This document shows positions 1-7,126 of a DNA stretch of 8,468 nt, piece by piece. The DNA comes from Muribaculaceae bacterium (GTDB lineage: Bacteria; Bacteroidota; Bacteroidia; Bacteroidales; Muribaculaceae), in contig VSPF01000124.1 in the NCBI GenBank assembly GCA_009775195.1, positions 1 to 8,468 of the forward strand, written 5' to 3'. The position numbers were made by a program, and so were the translations under genes. Positions within the stretch are counted from its first letter, which is position 1. Every line of letters begins with the position of its first letter. The notes beneath the pieces are model-generated. The model had not been told where the DNA came from. It searched no databases and saw only the letters and a program-made list of their open reading frames with translations.

Positions 1-2084
1 TTTTTGAGGAGTACAAATGATTCTGCCGCAGCGCGTCGGCTTACGGCCAGGGCTTCCGAGGTATGGATGTCGGTGGCGGCTCGATTGCTGTCAAGGCGCA
101 GATACGGGTCCTTGAAAAGGCCGAGTTTATATTTTGCCTCAAGGATTCTGCGCACTGCTGCATCAATATCCGCGATGTCAATATCACCTTTGTCGAGTGC
201 CTGCGACAGTTCGTTGATAAAGGCCTCGCTCACCATATCCATATCAGTGCCGGCCTTGAGGGCACGGACGGCACACTGGCTTATATTGCCCATGCCGTGT
301 GTGACCATCTCCGCGATAGAGGCATAATCGGTCACGACAAAACCTTTGAAGCCCCATTGTTTGCGCAGAACGTCGGTGATAAGCCATTTGTTGGCAGTAG
401 CCGGAACGAAATCGACGAGATTGAACGAACTCATGAAACTGCCGGCACCGGCTTCGGCGGCAGCGCGGTAAGGCGGCAGATAATAATTGTACATCATCTG
501 ACGGCTCATATCCACGGTATTGTAGTCTCGACCGGCCTCTGCCGCACCATAGCAAGCGAAGTGTTTGACGCATGCCAGGAGATGCTCTTTGTCGGCAAGA
601 TTTTTACCCTGATATCCGCGGATGTATGCTTCTGCAATGCGAGAGCCGAGGTACGGGTCCTCACCGCCACTTTCCGCTACACGCCCCCAGCGAGGGTCCC
701 GGCATATGTCGACCATAGGGCTGAAGTCCCAGTCGATGCCGTCGGCTGTTGCTTCTTTTGCCGTCAGACAGGCGGTTTCCTCAATGATATCCATATCCCA
801 TGTGCATGACAATGCCAGGGGGATAGGGAATATGGTGTTGTATCCATGTATCATATCGAAGCCGAATATCATCGGGATGCCGAGTCTTGATTTTGTAACG
901 GCTGCCTGTTGGAGCGGTCGTATGTTGTCTACTCCCCTGAAATTGAGCAGAGCCCCGCACTGCCCGGACGCGATTTTCTTTTCAACATCTGCATTGAAAG
1001 TAGGCCCGGTCATTACCTGGCCGCTTGTGAGCAGGTTGAGCTGGCCGAGCTTTTCTTCCAATGTCATGCGGCTCATAAGGTCCGATATGAAGGCATCCAT
1101 GACCGGGTCGGAGGCCGACACCGCTTCGATGCCGTCGAATGTCATTTTTATCGGTTTGATTTTGCCGGATTTGTCGAAATACATCCGGTCGATGCAGGTT
1201 ACGCGGTTGTTACCGTCTGTGGCACCGAGGGGATGACGGTGATATACGATATAATACTCATCGTTTCCGTTACCTTTTAATATCGAGTGGTGACCGGCAC
1301 CGGTCGCTACATCGGGGTCTGACTCAAGGATTACACCCTGCCGATGGAATGGGCCGAAGGGACTGTCGGCTATTGCGTAGGCAACGCGATAGGTGTCTTT
1401 TGTCCAGTTGCCTTCCGACCACATGAATATGTATTTGCCGTCGCGCATGAACATAAACGGTCCCTCGACGTAGTTTTTCGGAGTGACTTCCTTATAAAAT
1501 TGCCCGTCGTCGAAAGGTTCAAGACTGAGGAGGTCGGGCGATAGCTTCACCATATTACAGTGGCTCCAGCCGCCGTAGTACATATAATACTGGCCGTCAA
1601 CGTCGCGGAAAACGAATTGGTCGATGGGCTGTGCTCCGTTGACGATTTCGCCGATTAGCGGATGGCCTATGGCATCGGTGAATGGACCTGCAGGATTGTC
1701 GGAGACGGCTACCCCTATCCCTCCGACTTCACCCTCATGTACGTCGTTTGCGCTGAAAAACATGTAGTATTTGCCGTTGGCTGCTAATACAGCCGGAGCC
1801 CACATGGCCCGTCTTGCCCATGAAACGCTGTCGGTTGTCAATATCCGTGGATGGCGCTTCCAGTCTTTCAGATTTTTTGAGGAGAAGGCGTCGAACGATG
1901 TTTGTTGGTCAAACGGTATAGACGTTGTGGGATATATCCAGTATTCGTCGCCGAACTTTACTGCTTCGGGGTCGGCGTACCATCCCGGGAATACAGGATT
2001 GCCGCTGCTGTTGTCCGCTGCTGCAAATGCCGCCACGTGGCAAGCACATAATGCAAGCGCGAGTGCAATTGATTTAAGGTTCAT
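1..2084 (-). CDS. Secreted GH43-GH3 fusion glycoside hydrolase (C-terminal part outside window)
   Basis: The minus-strand frame is open from an ATG at 2084 to the left edge, giving 694 codons with no stop seen. Residues 1-23 form a signal peptide (MNLKSIALALALCACHVAAF, then AAAD), probably cut by signal peptidase I. Residues about 28-320 are a GH43 five-bladed propeller with all three catalytic carboxylates: D38 in WYADPE (general base), D155 in GAQPIDQ (pKa modulator) and E207 in NYVEGPF (general acid). From about residue 325 a BglX-like GH3 TIM barrel follows: D410 in FGFDMIHG, RDPRWGR, K507-H508 in VKHFACYG, GRDYNTVDMS, and the nucleophile D586 in VVTDYAS. The visible part ends as the GH3 C-terminal domain begins (SFVLLK), so the GH3 acid/base Glu is not seen. 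From the families, GH43 is likely an alpha-L-arabinofuranosidase or beta-xylosidase and GH3 a beta-glucosidase or beta-xylosidase. The protein would act in the periplasm. The exact substrate is not determined; arabinoxylan or arabinosylated xyloglucan oligosaccharides are inferences. Confidence 0.93.
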   Translation of the reverse strand, partial: MNLKSIALALALCACHVAAFAAADNSSGNPVFPGWYADPEAVKFGDEYWIYPTTSIPFDQQTSFDAFSSKNLKDWKRHPRILTTDSVSWARRAMWAPAVLAANGKYYMFFSANDVHEGEVGGIGVAVSDNPAGPFTDAIGHPLIGEIVNGAQPIDQFVFRDVDGQYYMYYGGWSHCNMVKLSPDLLSLEPFDDGQFYKEVTPKNYVEGPFMFMRDGKYIFMWSEGNWTKDTYRVAYAIADSPFGPFHRQGVILESDPDVATGAGHHSILKGNGNDEYYIVYHRHPLGATDGNNRVTCIDRMYFDKSGKIKPIKMTFDGIEAVSASDPVMDAFISDLMSRMTLEEKLGQLNLLTSGQVMTGPTFNADVEKKIASGQCGALLNFRGVDNIRPLQQAAVTKSRLGIPMIFGFDMIHGYNTIFPIPLALSCTWDMDIIEETACLTAKEATADGIDWDFSPMVDICRDPRWGRVAESGGEDPYLGSRIAEAYIRGYQGKNLADKEHLLACVKHFACYGAAEAGRDYNTVDMSRQMMYNYYLPPYRAAAEAGAGSFMSSFNLVDFVPATANKWLITDVLRKQWGFKGFVVTDYASIAEMVTHGMGNISQCAVRALKAGTDMDMVSEAFINELSQALDKGDIDIADIDAAVRRILEAKYKLGLFKDPYLRLDSNRAATDIHTSEALAVSRRAAAESFVLLK

Positions 2085-2142
2085 GTTTATGTTATTTTTA
2101 TTGGTTGTTTTAGGATGCTCGTACCCTGCAAAAATTCTTTTA

Positions 2143-2162
2143 TTTGGCAAATTTAGCCCAAA
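2143..2162. repeat. Imperfect inverted repeat over the fusion-gene -7 box
   Basis: TTTGGC at 2143-2148 pairs with GCCCAAA at 2156-2162 with one bulged base. The 7-nt loop and left-arm edge contain the -7 element of the divergent GH43-GH3 gene. This placement would suit an operator, but the repeat is short and AT-rich and could be chance. Confidence 0.35.
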
Positions 2163-2174
2163 ATACCCGCTCAA
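2148..2174 (-). promoter_or_regulatory. Candidate promoter of the GH43-GH3 fusion gene
   Basis: Read on the minus strand, TAAATTTG at 2155-2148 matches the Bacteroides -7 consensus TAnnTTTG exactly. A TTG at 2174-2172 could serve as the -33 element with a 16-nt spacer, which is a little short. Transcription would start near 2142, leaving a leader of about 58 nt before the ATG at 2084. The -7 match is seen in the sequence; the promoter function is inferred. Confidence 0.5.
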
Positions 2175-2340
2175 TTTACCCTTATAGTCATTATATAGAA
2201 ATTTTAAAACGTTAAGCTCTTGGTAAACAACAATGTAGTACTTAGATAGCTATGTTAGAATATAGATTAAGAGTAGGTCTTTCGCGGCTTAAAAATGCCC
2301 GTATCAATCTTTGCAAGTGGGGACTTTGTCGAAAAATACC

Positions 2341-2348
2341 TATCTTTG
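2341..2348 (+). promoter_or_regulatory. Candidate -7 promoter element of the TPR/HTH regulator
   Basis: TATCTTTG matches the Bacteroides -7 consensus TAnnTTTG. No TTTG lies at normal -33 spacing: those at 2310 and 2325 leave gaps of 27 and 12 nt. The expected transcript start near 2355 excludes the in-frame TTG at 2311 as a start codon and fits ATG 2383 with a leader of roughly 28 nt. Confidence 0.5.
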
Positions 2349-2382
2349 TGTGCATCGAATACAGCACCTTAATATAAATATC

Positions 2383-4086
2383 ATGAGAGTACAACGGCAC
2401 AGCATGCAATCTAATGGCTTAGCCATGACCAAATCACTGGTGAAAGTGGTCATGGTGTTGTCATTTGTTTTTATGACTATATCGACACAGGCGGGAGCGC
2501 CAGATTGTGATGGAGTATCAGACCGGCAACTGAAAGCCCTTTCCGATTCACTCGACTATGAACTCAATAATAAAGACAAATATATAAAGGCTCATGAGCA
2601 AACTATCGATTTGCTCAAAATGACACTGCGGGAAGGAACACATGACATCCGCGAAGAATACGACATCAACCGTCGGCTCTACGACAAGTACAAAAAATTT
2701 CAGGTAGACTCGGCGCTTTCATACAGCGTCCGCAATGTCGCTATCGGACATGAACTCGGCGACATGGACAAGGTGCACATGGCTAATCTGCAGATTGTGT
2801 ACCTTTATTCGCTGAACAACCGTTTCCTCGAGGGTAAGGCCATTCTCGATTCTATTCAACTTTCGGAATTGAATCGAGATTTGCTTCTCGAGTATTATAG
2901 TACGGGTTATTGGTTCTACTGCAGTTATGCAGTGGCCAGCGGTGATAATTCATATTATTTGGAAGCTAACCGCTCAAGAGATGAGGCTATGCGCTACCTC
3001 GACCCCGCTTCATTCGAATACAGGTTCAACCTCTCATTCAAATATATCTACTCTCCCGATTTGTCAAAGGCGAAACCATATCTCGATAATCTTTTGGAGA
3101 CTTGTTCGCCGGGGTCCCCGGAAGAAGCCTTTGTATGCGGCATATATGCCATATATTATGCAAAACTGGGACAAGAAAAAGAATGTAAGTATATGTATCT
3201 GCGTTCGGCAATAGCCGATATACGGAGTGCCACACGCGAGAATGAATCGATACAGATACTTGCCGTAAAGGAGTACGAGCACAATAATCTGGACTTGGCT
3301 TTCAAATATGCCCAGGCTGCCATCGAGGATGCTGCAGCCGGTGGTATCAACATGCATGCAATCCGCAGGTATAAGCTTAATACACTTCTAAGCGCGGCCT
3401 ACCACGATGAACAGCAACGCTCGCATACCCTAATGCAGCGCAATCTTGTGACTGCTTGTCTAATGTTGATTGTTCTCATCGGCTTGTTGGCGTATGTCTT
3501 GCGGCAGAAACGCAAAATCTCCGACATACGCAAACTTCTCGAGGAGACAAACTGCGAACTCGTGCACTATAACGAACGGCTTAATGCAAATAACGAAGAA
3601 CTGTCCGAAAGCAATAAAGTAAAGGAGTTCTATATCTCGGAATTCTTCGAACTATGCTTCAATTATATAAGTGAGATTGAGCGTCTGGAGATATCGGTCA
3701 AAAAACTGACAAAGACGCGAAACTACAACGAACTTGCCAAGCTCATGTCTTCGATGTCGGTCAGCAGGGAGTACAATGCCATGTATCAGCATTTCGACAC
3801 TGTGTTCCTGGCGCTTTATCCTACGTTTATATCCGAGGTCAACAAGTTGCTCCGCCCTGAAGAATGGTTCCCCGAAACAAAGACGCTGAACAGGGAACTG
3901 AGGGTATATGCCCTGATGCGTCTCGGCTTCCGCGATGCTGACCAGATTGCAAAGTTCCTTTGTTGCGCCGTTACCACAATTTACTGTTATCGCTCACGTA
4001 TGCGTAACAAAGCCATAGACCGTGACACGTTTGAAGACAATGTAATGGGCATTTCTTCGGGTAGGGGTGCTTCTGAGAGTGCCTGA
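2383..4086 (+). CDS. Membrane-spanning TPR sensor with C-terminal HTH (DUF6377-like regulator)
   Basis: This predicted 567-residue protein reads as a one-component transmembrane regulator. A hydrophobic export segment lies at about residues 19-33 (ends ISTQAGA). A helical, TPR-like region follows, clearest around residues 215-330 (for example YYAKLGQEKECKYMYLRSA). One membrane helix spans about 355-373 (LVTACLMLIVLIGLLAYVL) and is followed by basic RQKRK. A coiled coil then begins at about 385 (LLEETNCELVHYNERLNANN). The C-terminus, about 505-544, is a LuxR/GerE-like HTH: ALMRLGFRDADQIAKFLCCA then TTIYCYRSRMR. The order fits the Bacteroidota family I recall as DUF6377, often found beside carbohydrate genes. 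The sensor region would be periplasmic and the HTH cytoplasmic. ATG 2383 was chosen for its AT-rich upstream context and the -7 element; ATG 2425 (553 residues) gives a more compact signal peptide and is a real alternative. It likely controls the neighbouring glycosidase genes (inference); its ligand is unknown. Confidence 0.85.
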   Translation: MRVQRHSMQSNGLAMTKSLVKVVMVLSFVFMTISTQAGAPDCDGVSDRQLKALSDSLDYELNNKDKYIKAHEQTIDLLKMTLREGTHDIREEYDINRRLYDKYKKFQVDSALSYSVRNVAIGHELGDMDKVHMANLQIVYLYSLNNRFLEGKAILDSIQLSELNRDLLLEYYSTGYWFYCSYAVASGDNSYYLEANRSRDEAMRYLDPASFEYRFNLSFKYIYSPDLSKAKPYLDNLLETCSPGSPEEAFVCGIYAIYYAKLGQEKECKYMYLRSAIADIRSATRENESIQILAVKEYEHNNLDLAFKYAQAAIEDAAAGGINMHAIRRYKLNTLLSAAYHDEQQRSHTLMQRNLVTACLMLIVLIGLLAYVLRQKRKISDIRKLLEETNCELVHYNERLNANNEELSESNKVKEFYISEFFELCFNYISEIERLEISVKKLTKTRNYNELAKLMSSMSVSREYNAMYQHFDTVFLALYPTFISEVNKLLRPEEWFPETKTLNRELRVYALMRLGFRDADQIAKFLCCAVTTIYCYRSRMRNKAIDRDTFEDNVMGISSGRGASESA

Positions 4087-4257
4087 AAAAGGCTTTGCCG
4101 GGCTCAGTCGCTTCTATACAAACCGAGGTGTGCTTTGATGACATTCCTTTGTGTTTCAGTTATATACATCGACGTTCCAACTATAATCACTCTATACGGC
4201 CAAAAAACAGCTCCAAAAAGGGCATAACTTTGCTGCGAAAGTTATTCTTTACCCTTT
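4087..4257 (+). other. 171-bp gap between regulator and GH3 gene
   Basis: No gene is supported here. A weak GC stem just after the regulator stop (GGC at 4091, TTT, GCC at 4097) has no following T-run, so I do not call a terminator. The right end carries the candidate GH3 promoter. The presence of a separate promoter suggests the GH3 operon can be expressed independently of the regulator gene. Confidence 0.5.
4225..4232 (+). promoter_or_regulatory. Candidate -7 promoter element of the GH3-sigma-EEP operon
   Basis: TAACTTTG matches the Bacteroides -7 consensus TAnnTTTG. It lies 25 nt before the GH3 start codon, giving a leader of about 20 nt. No TTTG is present at the expected -33 distance, where the sequence is A-rich (CCAAAAAACAG), so initiation may depend on an activator. 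That last point is inference. Confidence 0.5.
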
Positions 4258-6549
4258 ATGGAAAACACTCTTTTTAAGAAAACACTGATTCCGGTTTTTA
4301 TAATTGCCGCAACCGCAGTCACGTCTACCTTTTCTGCTTTGGCTAAAACTATCAGGCTGACGCCCGACAACGTCGATGCTGTTGTTGCCGCCATGACGCC
4401 AGAAGACAAGGCAAACCTTATCGTGGGCATGGCCCGCGACATGAGCGATGAGCTGAGGGCCGACGTCGGGTATACTTACCATATTGTACCTGGTGTGGCC
4501 GGCACCACATGCCCGATTACCTATATGGGCGTAACGCCCCTTGTGTTGGCCGATGGCCCCGCAGGCATACGCATGGACTCGCGCCGTAAAGGCGATTCTA
4601 AAGATTACTTTTGCACACGTGTGCCCATGGGAACCTTGTTGAGTTCAACATGGAACGACAGCATTGTTGCGGCATTCGGAAGCATAATCGGCGAGGAGTG
4701 CCGCGATTACGGCATCGATATCCTTCTCGGCCCCGGTATGAATATAATGCGCAATCCCCTTTGTGGCCGCAATTTCGAGTACTACTCCGAAGACCCTCTT
4801 CTCTCGGGTAAAATGGCGGCGGCCTTCACCAACGGCGTCCAGTCTCACGGCGTTGGTGTCTCCCTCAAGCATTTTGCCGCAAATAATCAGGAAATTAACC
4901 GTCTGGCAAATGACTCGCGTGTAAGTCAGCGCGCATTACGCGAATTATATCTTCGCAATTTCGAAATAGCAATCCGCGAGAGTGAACCGTGGTCTGTGAT
5001 GTCGGCTTACAATTATGTCAATGGTGAATATGCTTCTCAAAGCAAGACACTCCTCACCGATATCCTCCGCCGCGAGTGGGGATTCGAGGGCGTAGTTATG
5101 TCGGACTGGGGGGCCGGTATAAGTGCCGTCGACATGGTGAAGGCCGGCAACGATATGATACAGCCCGGCATCAACGGAAACTTCGAGAAAATCGTAAACG
5201 GACAGAAAGATGGCACAATAAGCTCTGAAGAGATTGATGCTTGTGTGAAGCGTATCCTCGAAATCATTGTCAGAACGCATCGTTTCAATGGATATAAGCC
5301 TTCTGAAAAGCCCGATTTGGAGGCTCACTCACAGGCTCTCGCCAGCATGACATCAGAGGGGCTCGTACTGCTGAAAAATGAAAGTGCACTGCCGCTGGCC
5401 AAAGGTGTCAGAGTGGCGCTCTTCGGTGTCGGGTCATACGACTTTCTTCCAGGAGGCGACGGTTCGGGAGCTGTAAGGTGCTCACATGTTGTGAATTTGA
5501 AAGAAGGACTTGGGTCTAAGGGTATTACGCTGTCGGAGCGCATCGACTCTGTGTATGAATGTTGGATAGCCGGCGAGCAAAAGCGACTGGCTCCGATGAA
5601 AACTCTCCGCACATGGTATCAGTATGATATGCGGCCGCTCGAGCTACCGTGCCCCGAGGTATATACATCCTATGGTGCCGAGGAGGCCGATGTGGCCGTG
5701 GTGACAATCAGCCGCAATTCTGCCGAAGGTTTCGACCGTCATCTCGAACGCGATTATATGCTGCATATAGATGAACTTGCGCTGATTCACGACGTAAGCG
5801 AAAAATTCCATGCCCGAGGGAAAAAAGTGGTGGTGGTGCTCAATGTATGCGGCGTGGTCGATGTCGCCCCCTGGCGCGACCTTGCTGATGCCATTCTGCT
5901 CTGCTGGCTCCCGGGGCAGGACGGCGGCACAAGCGTGGCTTCTGTTCTTGCCGGTGAAGAGTCGCCCAGCGGACACCTGCCCGTAACTTTCCCTATGCGA
6001 TATGCCGACGTGCCTTCGCAGAACTTCCCTCTGAATGTGCCTGAAACGGGGTTGAACCAGTCGTTCGAGCATTTCAATGCCAAACGCAAGTATTACGATA
6101 TTCCCAATATAGATTATACTGACTACGACGAGGATATATATGTCGGTTACCGCCATTATGCAACCCGTGGCATAGATGTGGCATATCCTTTCGGTTTTGG
6201 TCTGACATACACCGACTTCGAGCTTTCCGACATGAAGCTTGACCGAAAGGGAGACACGGTAAGGGTCCGTATCAAAGTACGCAATACCGGCGATTTCGCC
6301 GCCAAACAGGTCGTACAGGTTTATGCCACCGCGCCAGATAATGTGCCCGACCGTCCAAAAATCGAACTTAAAGGCTATGCCAAGACTCGTTTGTTGCAGC
6401 CCGGAACAGCCGAGAGTGTCGAAATCGAGTTCCCCGTCAGCGACCTCGCTATCTGGGAGAACGGCTGGAATTTGAAGCATGGGAAATGGCAAATCCATGC
6501 CGGTACCTCAAGTGCCGACCTGCCATTGTCTGCCTCCTTAGAACTATAA
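4258..6549 (+). CDS. Secreted GH3 beta-glycosidase (beta-glucosidase type, three-domain)
   Basis: This is a complete 763-residue GH3 enzyme. Residues 1-29 are a signal peptide ending SALA before K30, so the mature enzyme is periplasmic or exported. The N-terminal TIM barrel (about 45-345) shows D99 in LADGPAGIRM, CGRNFEYYSEDP (169-180), K204-H205 in SLKHFAANN, and the nucleophile D283 in VVMSDWGAG. The alpha/beta sandwich domain (about 365-580) includes E490 in SRNSAEGFDR, the likely acid/base because the SxEGxDR motif holds that Glu in related GH3 enzymes. A C-terminal Fn3-like domain (about 655-745) follows, with RNTGDFAAKQVVQVY and ELKGYAKTRLLQPG. The family removes beta-linked glucose or xylose from the non-reducing end of oligosaccharides; the exact sugar cannot be read here. 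This enzyme is a different GH3 type from the BglX-like domain of the divergent fusion. It is the first gene of a likely operon, with the sigma factor gene starting 11 bp after its stop. Confidence 0.95.
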   Translation: MENTLFKKTLIPVFIIAATAVTSTFSALAKTIRLTPDNVDAVVAAMTPEDKANLIVGMARDMSDELRADVGYTYHIVPGVAGTTCPITYMGVTPLVLADGPAGIRMDSRRKGDSKDYFCTRVPMGTLLSSTWNDSIVAAFGSIIGEECRDYGIDILLGPGMNIMRNPLCGRNFEYYSEDPLLSGKMAAAFTNGVQSHGVGVSLKHFAANNQEINRLANDSRVSQRALRELYLRNFEIAIRESEPWSVMSAYNYVNGEYASQSKTLLTDILRREWGFEGVVMSDWGAGISAVDMVKAGNDMIQPGINGNFEKIVNGQKDGTISSEEIDACVKRILEIIVRTHRFNGYKPSEKPDLEAHSQALASMTSEGLVLLKNESALPLAKGVRVALFGVGSYDFLPGGDGSGAVRCSHVVNLKEGLGSKGITLSERIDSVYECWIAGEQKRLAPMKTLRTWYQYDMRPLELPCPEVYTSYGAEEADVAVVTISRNSAEGFDRHLERDYMLHIDELALIHDVSEKFHARGKKVVVVLNVCGVVDVAPWRDLADAILLCWLPGQDGGTSVASVLAGEESPSGHLPVTFPMRYADVPSQNFPLNVPETGLNQSFEHFNAKRKYYDIPNIDYTDYDEDIYVGYRHYATRGIDVAYPFGFGLTYTDFELSDMKLDRKGDTVRVRIKVRNTGDFAAKQVVQVYATAPDNVPDRPKIELKGYAKTRLLQPGTAESVEIEFPVSDLAIWENGWNLKHGKWQIHAGTSSADLPLSASLEL

Positions 6550-6560
6550 ACAGAGCGACT

Positions 6561-7100
6561 ATGACCACGAAATCGGAGAAAGTGGAATACTTTACCGAGT
6601 TGTTCCGACAGAACTATCAGCGCTCTGTGCTCTTTGCGCTGTCGTACACCAACAACCGGACGGCTGCTGAGGATATCGTTTCGGAAGCCATGCTTTCGAT
6701 GTGGGCTAAGATTGCGTCTGACGGCGAAATCGACATCCCGGCGGCATATCTCCTGGGCATAATCCGTAAAAAGATACTCCAGTATTTTCAGGACAAGCTT
6801 CTCAGGATACGCCTCAACGAGCAGAAGGGGCAAATTGAGACCCGGGACCTTGAAATGCGCCTGTCGAGCCTCCGCGAATGTGAGCCCGAGCTGCTATACC
6901 ATGCCGACCTGATGCAGATTGTGGAGCGTTCGCTCGGTGAAATGTCCGAAAAAACGCGGTCGATATTCAAACTTAGCCGCGACCAGAACCTGTCGAATGC
7001 CAATATCGCCCAATCGCTTGGCCTGAGTGTGAAAAGTGTGGAGCGCCACATTACATTTGCCTTGAAAAAACTGCGAAATGACATCGACTCATTCAACTGA
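6561..7100 (+). CDS. ECF-family RNA polymerase sigma-70 factor
   Basis: This 179-residue protein has the two domains of an ECF sigma factor. Region 2 lies in about residues 10-80: FTELFRQNYQRSVLFALSYT, then AAEDIVSEAMLSMW, the typical core-binding and -10 recognition helices. Region 4 lies in about 121-174, with LGEMSEKTRSIFKLSR and the HTH LSNANIAQSLGLSVKSVERH, then a basic final helix ALKKLRND. Length is normal for the family. The start is ATG 6561, just after the GH3 stop; an in-frame ATG at 6486 lies inside the GH3 gene and would add 25 residues unlike the family. The 11-bp spacing implies co-transcription with the GH3 gene. In Bacteroidota such sigma factors usually pair with an adjacent FecR-like anti-sigma and drive SusC/TonB-type loci. 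Here the next gene is a lipoprotein enzyme, and a FecR-like fragment appears only at 8163. The target regulon is unknown. Confidence 0.93.
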   Translation: MTTKSEKVEYFTELFRQNYQRSVLFALSYTNNRTAAEDIVSEAMLSMWAKIASDGEIDIPAAYLLGIIRKKILQYFQDKLLRIRLNEQKGQIETRDLEMRLSSLRECEPELLYHADLMQIVERSLGEMSEKTRSIFKLSRDQNLSNANIAQSLGLSVKSVERHITFALKKLRNDIDSFN

Positions 7101-7126
7101 ATAAGACTGTTAAAGATATCTATGAC

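Larger units (their letters stand above)
2085..2382. other. Divergent AT-rich intergenic region
   Basis: About 300 bp separate the start of the GH43-GH3 gene (minus) from the chosen start of the TPR/HTH regulator (plus). No coding frame with a convincing start or composition is present. The region holds candidate -7 elements for both genes, at 2155-2148 (minus) and 2341-2348 (plus). It also holds two imperfect inverted repeats, at 2143-2162 and at 2314-2328 (CAAGT, GGGG, ACTTTG). The middle part, about 2180-2290, is AT-rich and shows nothing I can name. Confidence 0.7.

Noticed and set aside
63..809. 248-codon plus-strand open frame
   Set aside because: It lies opposite the GH3 part of the minus-strand fusion gene, whose frame carries clear family motifs. 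The plus-strand translation resembles nothing and has no start context.
2039..2047. Cysteine in the fusion protein signal peptide as a lipobox
   Set aside because: The residues before C13 and C15 (LAL and LCA) do not form a good lipobox, while a signal peptidase I site follows at AFA/AAD.
2311..2382. TTG 2311 as the start of the regulator
   Set aside because: The candidate -7 element at 2341-2348 lies downstream of this codon, and the extra 24 residues are not signal-peptide-like. ATG 2383 or 2425 fits better.
4081..4102. Terminator after the regulator gene
   Set aside because: The GGC-TTT-GCC stem has only three base pairs and no T-run follows, so it cannot be supported.
5644..6498. 284-codon minus-strand open frame
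   Set aside because: It is an antisense shadow of the GH3 C-terminal and Fn3-like regions, which are well supported on the plus strand.
6486..6560. In-frame upstream ATG for the sigma factor
   Set aside because: It would add 25 residues overlapping the GH3 C-terminus, and the family normally begins close to the region 2 helix, as it does from ATG 6561.
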